Below the pieces are notes generated by a model that saw only the letters and a program-made list of their open reading frames with translations, was not told the DNA's origin and made no database searches. From the NCBI RefSeq assembly GCF_003086355.1, contig NZ_CP031733.1, positions 806,001 through 870,000 on the forward strand: a stretch of DNA of 64,000 bases, written 5' to 3'. Shown piece by piece: positions 45,389-56,394 of this stretch (position 1 is the first letter of the stretch; each line of letters begins with the position of its first letter). A program made the translations under genes and the position numbers. This DNA comes from Streptococcus chenjunshii (GTDB lineage: Bacteria > Bacillota > Bacilli > Lactobacillales > Streptococcaceae).

Positions 45389-45548
45389 AAGATACAAAGG
45401 CGGTTAAAAACGTAAAGGGGAAATAGGAAACCGGCGCTAGGTCGCTAGACCTTAGACGGTTTGTACTCACAGAGCAGCCACACTCGTACGTCAGCTTGAG
45501 ACTTCCTACGATTGTGTCTCTTTTTCCCGCAACGTTTAGGCTGTGTTC
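45389..45548 (-). repeat. Family A modular element, copy 13 (160 nt, type III stem)
   Basis: Minus orientation. Its stem is AACGT..GGGAAA pairing with TTTCCC..ACGTT, which differs from type I at two paired positions, both compensated. The core has the CACACTCGTACGTCAGCTTG module of copies 9 and 11. Confidence 0.78.
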
Positions 45549-45619
45549 AATAATGGCAGTTAAACAATTTCCGGCAAGCCCTTTCTCTTTTACGCTGTCT
45601 CTTATGGTATAATAAAACT

Positions 45620-46174
45620 ATGGATATTTGGACAGAACTGGGGCGCTATGCTTTTTGGACTACAGAACGGTTAATTATGCGTCCCTTTGCTTTTTCTGAC
45701 AGAGACGATTTTTGGGCTATTTGTTCCAATCCGCAAAATCTCAATTTTATTTTTCCTGCTCAAGCAAGCAGATATGAAAGTGATTACCTGCTGGTGCACT
45801 ATTTCATGAAAGCTCCTTTGGGCATTTGGGCTATTGAAGATAAAGAGACAGGCAAAATGATTGGAGCTATTCGTTTTGAAAAATTGAATTCCCTGTCTCA
45901 AATAACGGAAATCGGCTATTTTCTGCATCGGGATTTTTGGAACCAAGGCTACATGACTGAATGCCTGCAGACTTTAGTTTACTTGAGTTTTACAGCAATG
46001 GACTTAAAGGCTTTAAAAGTGATTATCCATCAAGAAAATGCAGCCAGTCATCGGGTTGCTCAAAAAAGCGGCTTTCGTCTAACGAGAGAATTTAAAGGAA
46101 GCGATCGTTATTCGCATAAAATGCGGAGCTATGCCGAATATCAGATCCTTAAGGGTGATTATCATTATGAGTAA
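45620..46174 (+). CDS. GNAT acetyltransferase, RimJ/RimL type
   Basis: A 184-residue acetyltransferase of the group that acetylates ribosomal-protein N-termini or small substrates. TERLIMRPFAFSDRDDFWAI opens the domain; EIGYFLHRDFWNQGYMTECLQ is the acetyl-CoA motif A in its RimJ form, and NAASHRVAQKSGF is motif B. The substrate is not known. TGG-TATAAT (45608-45613) ends 6 nt before ATG 45620, suggesting a leaderless transcript. The stop overlaps the start of spxR by 8 nt. Confidence 0.88.
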   Translation: MDIWTELGRYAFWTTERLIMRPFAFSDRDDFWAICSNPQNLNFIFPAQASRYESDYLLVHYFMKAPLGIWAIEDKETGKMIGAIRFEKLNSLSQITEIGYFLHRDFWNQGYMTECLQTLVYLSFTAMDLKALKVIIHQENAASHRVAQKSGFRLTREFKGSDRYSHKMRSYAEYQILKGDYHYE

Positions 46175-47453
46175 GCATCAGGAAATATTAGAGTATCTGG
46201 AAAACCTAGCGGTTGGTAAGCGGGTGAGCGTCCGCAGCATTGCCAATCATTTAAAAGTCAGCGAGGGAACAGCTTACCGGGCAATTAAAGAAGGAGAAAG
46301 GCGCGGACTTGTGGAAACCCGTCCGCGAAGCGGGACTGTCCGGGTTGAGCAGAAACCCGATGTTCGTATTGAACGTTTAACTTATGCTGAAATTGCCCGT
46401 ATCAGTGATTCAGAAGTTTTGGCTGGGGAGGCCGGCCTCGGCCATGAATTCAGCAAGTTTTCTATTGGTGCCATGACTCGCCAGAATATCGGCCGTTATT
46501 TAGTCAAAGGGGGACTTCTTATTGTCGGCGATCGGGAAAATATCCAGCTTCTGGCTCTGGAGAATCATAATGCTATTTTGGTAACTGGCGGTTTCTCTGT
46601 TTCAGAACGGGTTATCTCTTTGGCAGATAATCAGGGGATTCCGGTGATGGTTACACATTATGATACCTTTACAGTGGCTACGATGATTAACCATGCTCTT
46701 TCTAACGTTCGCATCAAGACGGATTTAAAAACAGTCGGTCAAGTCTACCAGTCAGCGGCGAATTACGGTTATTTGACAGCTGATGAAACTATTAAAGCTT
46801 ATCATGCTCTCATTAAACAAACCACACATGTTCGTTTTCCGGTCGTAGATGCCGATAATCAGGTGATCGGCGTGATAAGCATGCGGGATGTATTAGGAAA
46901 GGATAGCTGCCTCAATTTAACGGAGGTTATGACCGAAAACCCTATTGTGGCAAAACCCAATACAAGTTTAGCCAGTATCAGCCAGAAAATGATTTTTGAA
47001 GATCTTAATATGCTGCCTGTTGTTTCTGCTGAGCAGACTTTGCTGGGCGTGATTACCCGTCGTCAGGTTATGGAGAACCTCCCGGATAATCTCAGGCAAA
47101 ACAACCTTTATACTTACAGCGATCAGATGATTGCCAATCTGTCTATGGTTCAAGGCAATTATCAGTTTATCGTTGAACCGGCTATGATTGATTATTCGGG
47201 CAATTTAGCGCAGGGCGTTTTGGCAGAACTGCTTAAAGAAATTGCAGTTCGTGTTTTGACACAGAAAAAGCGGAAAAATATCATTATTGAACAAATGATG
47301 TTATACTTTTTACAGGCGGTGCAGATTGATGATAAATTGACGATTCATCCGCAAATTATCAGTGAAAACAGACGCAGTCTGCTGCTGGATATAGCCGTCT
47401 ACCTCAACAGCCAGATGGTTGCCAAAGCCATTATAACGACAAAAATAAATTAA
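46167..47453 (+). CDS. spxR: CBS-HotDog domain transcription factor SpxR
   Basis: Regulator that in S. pneumoniae and S. mutans controls spx and oxidative-stress genes. It has 428 residues from ATG 46167. It has an N-terminal winged HTH (VSVRSIANHLKVSEGTAYRA), a DRTGG domain (about 70-180), two CBS motifs (FPVVDADNQVIGVISMRDVL and LNMLPVVSAEQTLLGVITRR) and a C-terminal HotDog domain (from about 310). This domain chain is specific to SpxR/YtoI. The ATG lies inside the last codons of the GNAT gene, so the two are coupled; an earlier in-frame start inside that gene is rejected. Confidence 0.93.
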   Translation: MSKHQEILEYLENLAVGKRVSVRSIANHLKVSEGTAYRAIKEGERRGLVETRPRSGTVRVEQKPDVRIERLTYAEIARISDSEVLAGEAGLGHEFSKFSIGAMTRQNIGRYLVKGGLLIVGDRENIQLLALENHNAILVTGGFSVSERVISLADNQGIPVMVTHYDTFTVATMINHALSNVRIKTDLKTVGQVYQSAANYGYLTADETIKAYHALIKQTTHVRFPVVDADNQVIGVISMRDVLGKDSCLNLTEVMTENPIVAKPNTSLASISQKMIFEDLNMLPVVSAEQTLLGVITRRQVMENLPDNLRQNNLYTYSDQMIANLSMVQGNYQFIVEPAMIDYSGNLAQGVLAELLKEIAVRVLTQKKRKNIIIEQMMLYFLQAVQIDDKLTIHPQIISENRRSLLLDIAVYLNSQMVAKAIITTKIN

Positions 47454-47475
47454 TATTTAAGGAGTATGGTATACA

Positions 47476-48336
47476 ATGATTACATTAAAATCGGCACGTG
47501 AAATAGAAGCGATGGATAAGGCTGGGAGCTTTTTAGCCAGTATCCATAAAGGTTTGCGTGAGCTGATTAAGCCTGGAGCAGATATGTGGGCGGTAGAAGA
47601 ATATGTCCGCAGGCGCTGTAAGGAAGGGAATGTCCTACCTTTGCAGATCGGCGTCGACGGTTCTGTTATGGATTATCCCTACGCAACTTGCTGCGGCTTA
47701 AATGATGAAGTAGCCCATGCTTTCCCCAGACATTATATTTTAAAAGAAGGTGATTTGCTGAAAGTTGACATGGTTTTGAGCGAACCGCTGGACAAATCCG
47801 CTGTCGATGTGGGCAAACTGAATTTTAATAATGTTGCTGAAATGAAGAAATATACTGAAAACTATACCGGCGGTTTAGCTGATTCTTGCTGGGCTTATGC
47901 CGTTGGCAATGTTTCAGAAGAAGCAGCAAAGCTTATGGCGGTTACCAAAGAAGCACTGTACCTGGGCATCGAGCAGGCTGTTATCGGCAATCGCATTGGC
48001 GATATCGGTGCAGCTATTCAGAACTATGCTGAGAGCCATGGCTATGGCGTCGTTAGAGATTTAGTAGGCCATGGTGTTGGACCGACAATGCACGAGGAAC
48101 CAATGGTCCCTCATTACGGAACTGCCGGACGCGGTCTTCGTCTGCGCGAAGGAATGGTTTTGACCATCGAGCCCATGATTAATACCGGAACTTGGGAGAT
48201 TGATACGGACCCCGAAACAGGCTGGGCTCATAAGACACTTGATGGCGGTCTGTCCTGCCAGTATGAACATCAATTTGTTATTACCAAGGACGGTCCGCAG
48301 ATTTTGACCAGTCAAGGTGAAGAGAGAACTTACTAA
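47476..48336 (+). CDS. map: Methionine aminopeptidase type I
   Basis: Removes the initiator methionine from nascent proteins. It has 286 residues, longer than the 250 of most bacteria because of an inserted loop (about 118-150, KLNFNNVAEMKKYTENYTGG), which streptococcal MetAPs carry. The metal ligands appear in VDMVLS, LVGHGVGPTMHEEP, IEPMI and QYEHQFVIT. AAGGAG precedes ATG 47476. The stop is directly followed by the next start codon. Confidence 0.97.
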   Translation: MITLKSAREIEAMDKAGSFLASIHKGLRELIKPGADMWAVEEYVRRRCKEGNVLPLQIGVDGSVMDYPYATCCGLNDEVAHAFPRHYILKEGDLLKVDMVLSEPLDKSAVDVGKLNFNNVAEMKKYTENYTGGLADSCWAYAVGNVSEEAAKLMAVTKEALYLGIEQAVIGNRIGDIGAAIQNYAESHGYGVVRDLVGHGVGPTMHEEPMVPHYGTAGRGLRLREGMVLTIEPMINTGTWEIDTDPETGWAHKTLDGGLSCQYEHQFVITKDGPQILTSQGEERTY

Positions 48337-49287
48337 ATGAAGAAGAAAAATTTTGTAGATAACCTTCTTTCAAAATTGGAATATGAGCCTTTTCAAGCTT
48401 TTTTGCGCCATTACCGCAGTGCTGAAGTGGATCTGTCTTCAATTGCAGTAGCTTATTATTTGCTTTTGACGGCCTTCCCGCTTATTGTCATTGCAGCTAA
48501 CATTTTTCCTTATTTCAATATTGATATTTCTGATTTACTGCGGCTGATGAAGGATAATCTGCCAAAGGATATCTATGCTTCAGCTTCAGCAATTACGATT
48601 AATATCTTTTCGAAACCTTCCGGAAGTATTCTGGGAGTGGCAACACTGACAGGACTGTGGACCATGTCAAGAAGTCTGACTTCTCTGCAAAAAGCTATTA
48701 ATAAAGCTTACGGTGCCTCTCCTCACAGAGATTTTGTCATTGGCCACCTTATCGGAATTTTGGCTAGCCTCTTAATCCTTTTCCTCTTGACTTTTGTCCT
48801 GATTTTTTCAACGTTCAGTAAAGGGGTCCTGCAGGCTGTAGATAATCGTTATGACTTGAATGATACTTTTTACAGCTTGGTTTTAAATTTATCTCAGCCG
48901 GTAACGATTGTGACTATTTTTGTCGGACTGATGCTGCTGTACTTTTTGTTGCCCAATGTTCGCATTACCAAAATTCGCTACATTCTTCCGGGAACTGTTT
49001 TTACAACCTTTGTGATGGGCTTTTTAAGCAGCATGGTCAGTAACTATATTTTAAATACCTTTGAGCGGATGGTTGACTTAAAGACCTTTGGTTCAGTCGT
49101 TATCTTTATTTTAATGCTTTGGTTTATTTTTCTGGCACGCATTCTGATTTTAGGAGCTATTTTCAATGCAACCTTTCAGGAACTGCGTTACGGTGAATTG
49201 GAAGGACGGCGTGGGACTTTGGTGTCGCTGATTCAGGGACATTCTGAGAAAGACAGCCAGCCGCCAAAGGATGAAAAAACCGAATAA
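48337..49287 (+). CDS. YihY/BrkB family membrane protein
   Basis: A 316-residue inner-membrane protein with six hydrophobic segments. Once annotated ribonuclease BN, the family is now considered a membrane protein of unknown transport-like function. The N-terminal SIAVAYYLLLTAFPLIVIAA and WTMSRSLTSLQKAINKAYG are its characteristic parts; the C-terminus is hydrophilic and charged. It begins at the base after the map stop, so it is translated with map. It ends near a family B repeat that contains a terminator hairpin. Confidence 0.9.
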   Translation: MKKKNFVDNLLSKLEYEPFQAFLRHYRSAEVDLSSIAVAYYLLLTAFPLIVIAANIFPYFNIDISDLLRLMKDNLPKDIYASASAITINIFSKPSGSILGVATLTGLWTMSRSLTSLQKAINKAYGASPHRDFVIGHLIGILASLLILFLLTFVLIFSTFSKGVLQAVDNRYDLNDTFYSLVLNLSQPVTIVTIFVGLMLLYFLLPNVRITKIRYILPGTVFTTFVMGFLSSMVSNYILNTFERMVDLKTFGSVVIFILMLWFIFLARILILGAIFNATFQELRYGELEGRRGTLVSLIQGHSEKDSQPPKDEKTE

Positions 49288-49288
49288 G

Positions 49289-49415
49289 ACTGGCTGTGTT
49301 CCTTGCGCAACAAGGGATGAAAACGTCCGATTAACGGCTGCGCCAAACTCATCTGTTTAAAAAGTAAAATGAGGCAGGGGCTTTGAACAGCTCCCTGCCT
49401 CGTTTCGTTTTATCA
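49289..49415. repeat. Family B repeat, copy 5, with terminator hairpin
   Basis: Contains the family segments AACGGCTGCGCCAAACTCATCTG and AAGTAAAATGAGGCAGG in part. At 49371-49402 GAGGCAGGG and CCCTGCCTC pair around GCTTTGAACAGCT, followed by GTTTCGTTTT, so it can end the yihY transcript. It shows the intact form of the hairpin that the IS3-family element interrupts at 22290. Confidence 0.75.
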
Positions 49416-49456
49416 AAGCTGTTTGATTGATATAAAAATAAAATGGGATAAAAGAG

Positions 49457-50869
49457 GGCTCTATAATTTCTGTAGTGGGTAACTCCACTCTGGAGATTAT
49501 GGAGCTTTTTGACTGTAGAAAAAAAGTCCCATATGACTTATAATGAAAAGCGTTCAAACAACTCATTAGAAAGGCTCATATGGAACATCTTAAGCATACC
49601 ACAGAATTAATCGGAATGAAAGACCCAAATATCATCATAGGGAGTGCTGTTAAATACGATAGTCATATTGTCATCAACGCTATGCTGGATTATCCACCAA
49701 AACATTGTCCTCTCTGTAATCACCACATGATTAAATATGATTTCCAAAAGCCATCAACCATTCCAATCTTAGATATCTAAGGCATGCCAACCCTCCTTAA
49801 ACTCAAAAAAAGACGCTTCCAATGCAAGTCCTGCCGTAAAGTCAGGGTCGCTCAAACAAGTTTGCTTAAGAAGAATCACCAAATCTCGCATCCTGTCTGG
49901 CAGAAAATCACCCAGCTTCATACCGAAAAACGGACCAATACAGACATCGCTAAAGCCCTTCATATCTCCGTTTCTGCCGTCCAACGACAGTTAGAACAAT
50001 TGACTTTCAAAGAGGACTTTTCAAGACTTCCTGAGATCTTATCTTGGGATGAATTTTCATGTCACAAGGGAAGACTCGCTTTTATCGCTCAAGATTTTCA
50101 AACCAAAAAGATTATGGCCATTTTAGACAACAACCAGCAAACAACTATCAAGAACCACTTTTTGAAGTACTCTCGAAAGGGTCGTGAGCAGGTTAAGGTC
50201 GTGACCGCAGACATGTCTGGAAGCTATATCCCCCTAATCAAAAGATTATTTCCAAACGCCAAGATTGTGTTGGACCGTTTCCACATTGTGCAGCACCTAG
50301 GACGTGCTATGTTGGCTACCAGAATTGCCATCATGAAAACCTTTGATAAAGGCTCATTACCTTATCGTGCCTTAAAAAATCACTGGCGACTCTTCCAAAA
50401 AGAGAGTCGGAAGCTCTCTGACAAACCCTTCTATTCACGAACTTTCAGACAGACTTTAACACCTCGTGAAATCATTGAGAAAACACTAAATCTCTCAGAC
50501 GAACTTTGCTATTACTATGATCTTTATCAGCTGCTCTTATTCCATTTTCAGCAGAAGAATTCCAAGTACTTTTTCGAACTGATCGAAGAACACATGGGCA
50601 CGGTCAACTCAGTGCTTCAAACGACCTTTAAGACCTTCAAGAAATACAAAAAAGAGATTACCAACGCCCTTGAATTCCCCTACTCCAACGCCAAACTCGA
50701 AGCTACCAATAAGATTATCAAAGACATTAAGCGAAATGCCTTTGGTTTTAGGAACTTCAAAAACTTTAAAACTAAAATTCTAATCGCTTTGAACATTCAA
50801 AAAGAGAGAACCTCTCTGATTCTCTCTCGTGCTTAGCTATAAGTCACCCACTACAGTTGACAATGAGCC
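49457..50869 (+). mobile_element. ISL3-family insertion sequence
   Basis: 1413 bp. The inverted ends are GGCTCTATAATTTCTGTAGT on the left and, read inward on the minus strand from 50869, GGCTCATTGTCAACTGTAGT; both continue into GGGT. It carries one transposase gene broken by a stop codon. The flanking 8-bp duplication shows it inserted by transposition and has not been rearranged since. Confidence 0.93.
49580..50836 (+). pseudogene. ISL3-family transposase with an in-frame stop codon
   Basis: From ATG 49580 the frame encodes the N-terminal zinc finger (CPLCNHHMIKYD) and stops at TAA 49778-49780. The same frame continues at once with GMPTLLKLKKRRFQCKSCRK and runs to 50836 through the HTH (TNTDIAKALHISVSAVQRQL) and the DDE core: WDEFSC, VTADMSGSYIPL and a C-terminal glutamate in NAKLEATNKIIK. 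A single C-to-T change (CAA to TAA) would explain it. Total about 418 codons. A restart at 49790 could give a protein without the finger. Confidence 0.9.
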
Positions 50870-51059
50870 TAAAAGAGCTTGAGCCTGCCGGGGCATGCTT
50901 GCTTGGCAGGCATCCCCAGAACGGTGCTGTCTGTAAGACTGCGTATAAAAGCATCTCAATTTAGCGTACTTTTTTGGAATAATTTTTTGTTTGATGGGCA
51001 GCTTTATCTGGCCGCACTTTAATTTTTCGGACCCCCACTTTAAACGGCCTAATGGACTT

Positions 51060-51200
51060 GTCTAACTACTCCAAAAGTTACAGCGGCTATATCCAGCTGT
51101 GCGGGATGAAGAGGGAATTTATCCAGCAGCTGACTTCAGTTTGAACCAAAAAAACTGAAGAGTGAGGGAAGGCTTATGGTTCAGGGCGGCTTTGAGTTAG
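51060..51200. repeat. Family C diverged repeat upstream of queT
   Basis: TGTGCGGGATGAAGAGGGAA, TTTATCCAGCAG, and GAGTGAGGGAAGGCTTA recur in the same order at about 52215-52290. The GAGTGAGGG part also resembles the core of family A copies 8 and 10. The stretch 50878-51059 holds a possible hairpin (GCCTGCC/GGCAGGC near 50883-50910) and nothing else I can name. Confidence 0.5.
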
Positions 51201-51244
51201 ACTGGGAAAACTGTCTTTCTTTTAGCCGTCACTTTTTATCGGAC

Positions 51245-51273
51245 TTGGCTAATCGCATAAAGTATGGTACAAT
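51245..51273 (+). promoter_or_regulatory. Promoter of the preQ1-II/queT transcript
   Basis: TTGGCT (51245-51250), a 17-nt spacer and TACAAT (51268-51273), preceded by TGG. It lies about 20 nt before the riboswitch. Confidence 0.7.
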
Positions 51274-51295
51274 AAGCGAGTTGTTTATTGCAACC

Positions 51296-51498
51296 CTTGG
51301 CGCTTAGCTTCTTTCGCCAAGCATATTAGAAACGTAAAATAGAAGTTATTTGGTCTGCGGGAATGGTGCGACTATTTCCTTATTAAGATTCAGTTTCTGA
51401 TAAGACAGAACAGGATTCTGCTGTAGGTCTGTTTCTCTTTGTCTGTACTTTATCTGTTATCTGACAAAATGATTTCTATGTGTGACGTTAAAGGAGAA
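51296..51498 (+). promoter_or_regulatory. preQ1-II riboswitch with an extended P4 helix
   Basis: CTTGGCGCTTAGCTTCTTTC (51296-51315) followed by GCCAAGCATATTA matches the streptococcal COG4708/preQ1-II RNA. P2 is CTTGGCG/CGCCAAG, with the loop CTTCTTT able to pair with AAAGGAG (51490-51496), the Shine-Dalgarno. The difference from known examples is the P4 region: AACGT (51331-51335) and ACGTT (51485-51489) close an insert of about 150 nt. ATAGAAGTTATTT (51339-51351) pairs with AAATGATTTCTAT (51467-51479) over 13 bp including two wobbles, so P4 is a long extended helix. It should block queT translation when preQ1 is bound. Confidence 0.88.
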
Positions 51499-51504
51499 AA
51501 ATTT

Positions 51505-52011
51505 ATGAAAATATTATCTGTACGCGATTATGCCCACATTGCTCTTGTCGCTGCGCTTTATATCGTTTTAACGATTACACCGCCGCTCAATGCGCTTTCT
51601 TACGGAATGTATCAGTTCCGTGTCTCGGAAATGATGAATTTCCTTGCATTTTATAATCCTAAATACATCATCAGCTTAACCTTAGGCTGTATGCTGGCCA
51701 ATTTATACAGTTTCACTCTTGTTGATGTTGCTGTTGGAGGCGGTTCAACCCTTGTCTTTGTTACTTTGGGAGTTGTTCTTTTTGACCGCTATAAAAAAGA
51801 ATATGTGCTTGGAGGGGTGTTTAATAAAGCTTTCTTCTATTTTTCTTTCTTTTTTGCGGCTTCAATGATTACTATTGCTGTTGAGTTAACCTTTTTTGGT
51901 GCCCCTTTTTGGTTGAGCTGGTTGACAACAGCTGTCGGCGAGTTGGTTTCGCTCTTAGTCGGTTCTGTCATCATAGATAAAGTAGGACAGCATATTGATT
52001 TGAGCAGATAA
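51505..52011 (+). CDS. queT: QueT family queuosine precursor transporter
   Basis: An ECF-type substrate-binding membrane protein for preQ1/preQ0 uptake. It has 168 residues with five or six hydrophobic segments. The N-terminus LSVRDYAHIALVAALYIVLT and VAVGGGSTLVFVTLG are typical of COG4708/QueT. ATG 51505 follows AAAGGAGAAAAATTT, the Shine-Dalgarno that is part of the riboswitch; an in-frame start further upstream lies inside the riboswitch. Needs a shared ECF energy module encoded elsewhere. Confidence 0.95.
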   Translation: MKILSVRDYAHIALVAALYIVLTITPPLNALSYGMYQFRVSEMMNFLAFYNPKYIISLTLGCMLANLYSFTLVDVAVGGGSTLVFVTLGVVLFDRYKKEYVLGGVFNKAFFYFSFFFAASMITIAVELTFFGAPFWLSWLTTAVGELVSLLVGSVIIDKVGQHIDLSR

Positions 52012-52044
52012 ATAAAGTCTTTAATATTAAGTCTTACGCAAGCG

Positions 52045-52066
52045 GCTGGGGCACAAGTGTCCCAGC
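52045..52066 (+). terminator. Terminator of queT
   Basis: GCTGGGGCAC (52045-52054) and GTGTCCCAGC (52057-52066) form a nearly perfect stem with an AA loop, followed by TTAGTTTATTTT. Confidence 0.75.
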
Positions 52067-52119
52067 TTAGTTTATTTTACAGAAATAATTTTTGGTGATT
52101 GGAAGACGTTATCTGGATG

Positions 52120-52310
52120 CATCTTAACATTTTATCGTCCGTTTTAAATGGTTCCCTAGGTTGTTTTTACGGCTGCACAAAAAATATTGCCAGTCACCCT
52201 AACAAACTGTGCGGGTCTGAGAGTGGCCTTATCCAGTAGAACGATCATCCCGAACAGCAAATTGGAGAGTGAGGGGAGCCTTAGTTTTGGGCTCTGTCTC
52301 ACTCTCTTTT
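52120..52310. repeat. Family C diverged repeat downstream of queT
   Basis: Second copy of the segments at 51060-51200: TGTGCGGGTCTGAGAGTGG, CTTATCCAGTAG and GAGTGAGGGGAGCCTTAG. It flanks queT on the other side. The remaining 52311-52542 contains only the promoter region of the HAD gene. Confidence 0.5.
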
Positions 52311-52542
52311 TATTTTATAAGGCTGTCATCATAAAAATGTAATCCTGCCGTTTGCCATATTGATTTTAGATAGCAGTGTGAAGACTGATGCTGGTTGACT
52401 GCTTCGGAATGGACAGGGATTAGTATTGAGAAACGTTGGCGGTTTTGCAGCTTGTTTTAATGCGGCAGAGATATTTTGCTTCTTTTGGTTTTCATTGCTA
52501 TTATTTTATCTTATAATAAAATAATAGAGGAGGTTAGGATAA

Positions 52543-55352
<2,810 letters not shown>

Positions 55353-55365
55353 GTGAGGAAAAGAA

Positions 55366-56388
55366 ATGACTAAACAAAAAAAAGCCCGTTTGATTTACAA
55401 TCCGACATCTGGTCAGGAAATAATGAAAAAAAATGTTGCTGAAGTCTTAAATATTTTAGAAGGATTTGGCTACGAAACTTCAGCTTTTCAAACAACTGCC
55501 GGAAAAGATTCGGCCAAAAAAGAAGCACAGCGGGTGGCCGAAGCGGGTTTTGATCTTATTGTTGCTGCTGGAGGAGATGGGACAATCAATGAGGTTGTCA
55601 GCGGGATTGCACCTTTAGAAAAACGTCCGCAAATAGCTGTTATCCCGACCGGAACAACAAATGACTTTGCCCGTGCACTTAAAATTCCGCGCGGCAATCC
55701 TATTAAAGCGGCTCAGCTAATAGGCAAGAATCAGACTATTCAGATGGATATCGGAAAAGCCTATGAAAATTCATATTTTATCAATATTGCTGCTGCCGGT
55801 TCGTTCACTGAATTGACCTACAGCGTCCCCAGCCAATTAAAAACCACTTTTGGTTATCTGGCCTACCTGGCAAAGGGGGTAGAGCTTCTGCCCGGTGTCC
55901 GTACAGTCCCTGTCCGTATCAATCACGACAGCGGGGTGTTTGAAGGCGAAGTATCAATGATTTTTGTTGCTCTAACTAATTCGGTCGGCGGTTTTGAGAG
56001 GATTGCGCCCGATGCTAAATTGGATGATGGAAATTTCACCTTAATTCTGATTAAGACTGCTAATTTGATCGAAATACTGCACCTAATCCGAAAAGTTTTA
56101 GACGGCGGCAAACATATTTATGATAAACGGGTGGAGTATATCAAAACGAGTTATTTGGAAATTCAGCCTTTGTCTGATAAACGCATGATGATTAATCTGG
56201 ATGGGGAATATGGGGGAGACGCCCCAATCACCCTGCAAAATTTGAATAATCATATTACTTTTTATGCGGACACCGATGAGATTTCCGATGATGCTCTTGT
56301 TTTGGATCAGGAAAAACTGGCTTTAGAGGCTATTGCTCAGAAATTTACACACGAAGTAGATGATTTGGAAAACAAAGCAGGAGAGTGA
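55366..56388 (+). CDS. Diacylglycerol/lipid kinase family protein
   Basis: A 340-residue member of the DagK family, which phosphorylates diacylglycerol or related lipids using ATP. The nucleotide motif AAGGDGTINEVVSGI is near residue 65, and IPTGTTNDFARALKIP with the catalytic aspartate-like segment near 92. NPTSGQ at the N-terminus is family specific. It lies between ligA and pulA, with ribosome sites at both junctions (GGTGAGGAAAAG before its ATG), so the three are likely one transcript. Physiological substrate probably diacylglycerol recycling from lipoteichoic acid synthesis; inference. Confidence 0.9.
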   Translation: MTKQKKARLIYNPTSGQEIMKKNVAEVLNILEGFGYETSAFQTTAGKDSAKKEAQRVAEAGFDLIVAAGGDGTINEVVSGIAPLEKRPQIAVIPTGTTNDFARALKIPRGNPIKAAQLIGKNQTIQMDIGKAYENSYFINIAAAGSFTELTYSVPSQLKTTFGYLAYLAKGVELLPGVRTVPVRINHDSGVFEGEVSMIFVALTNSVGGFERIAPDAKLDDGNFTLILIKTANLIEILHLIRKVLDGGKHIYDKRVEYIKTSYLEIQPLSDKRMMINLDGEYGGDAPITLQNLNNHITFYADTDEISDDALVLDQEKLALEAIAQKFTHEVDDLENKAGE

Positions 56389-56394
56389 TTGGAA

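Larger units (their letters stand above)
49449..50877. repeat. 8-bp target-site duplication TAAAAGAG flanking the ISL3 element
   Basis: TAAAAGAG at 49449-49456 and again at 50870-50877, directly outside the inverted ends. Eight base pairs is the duplication length made by ISL3-family elements. Confidence 0.9.
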
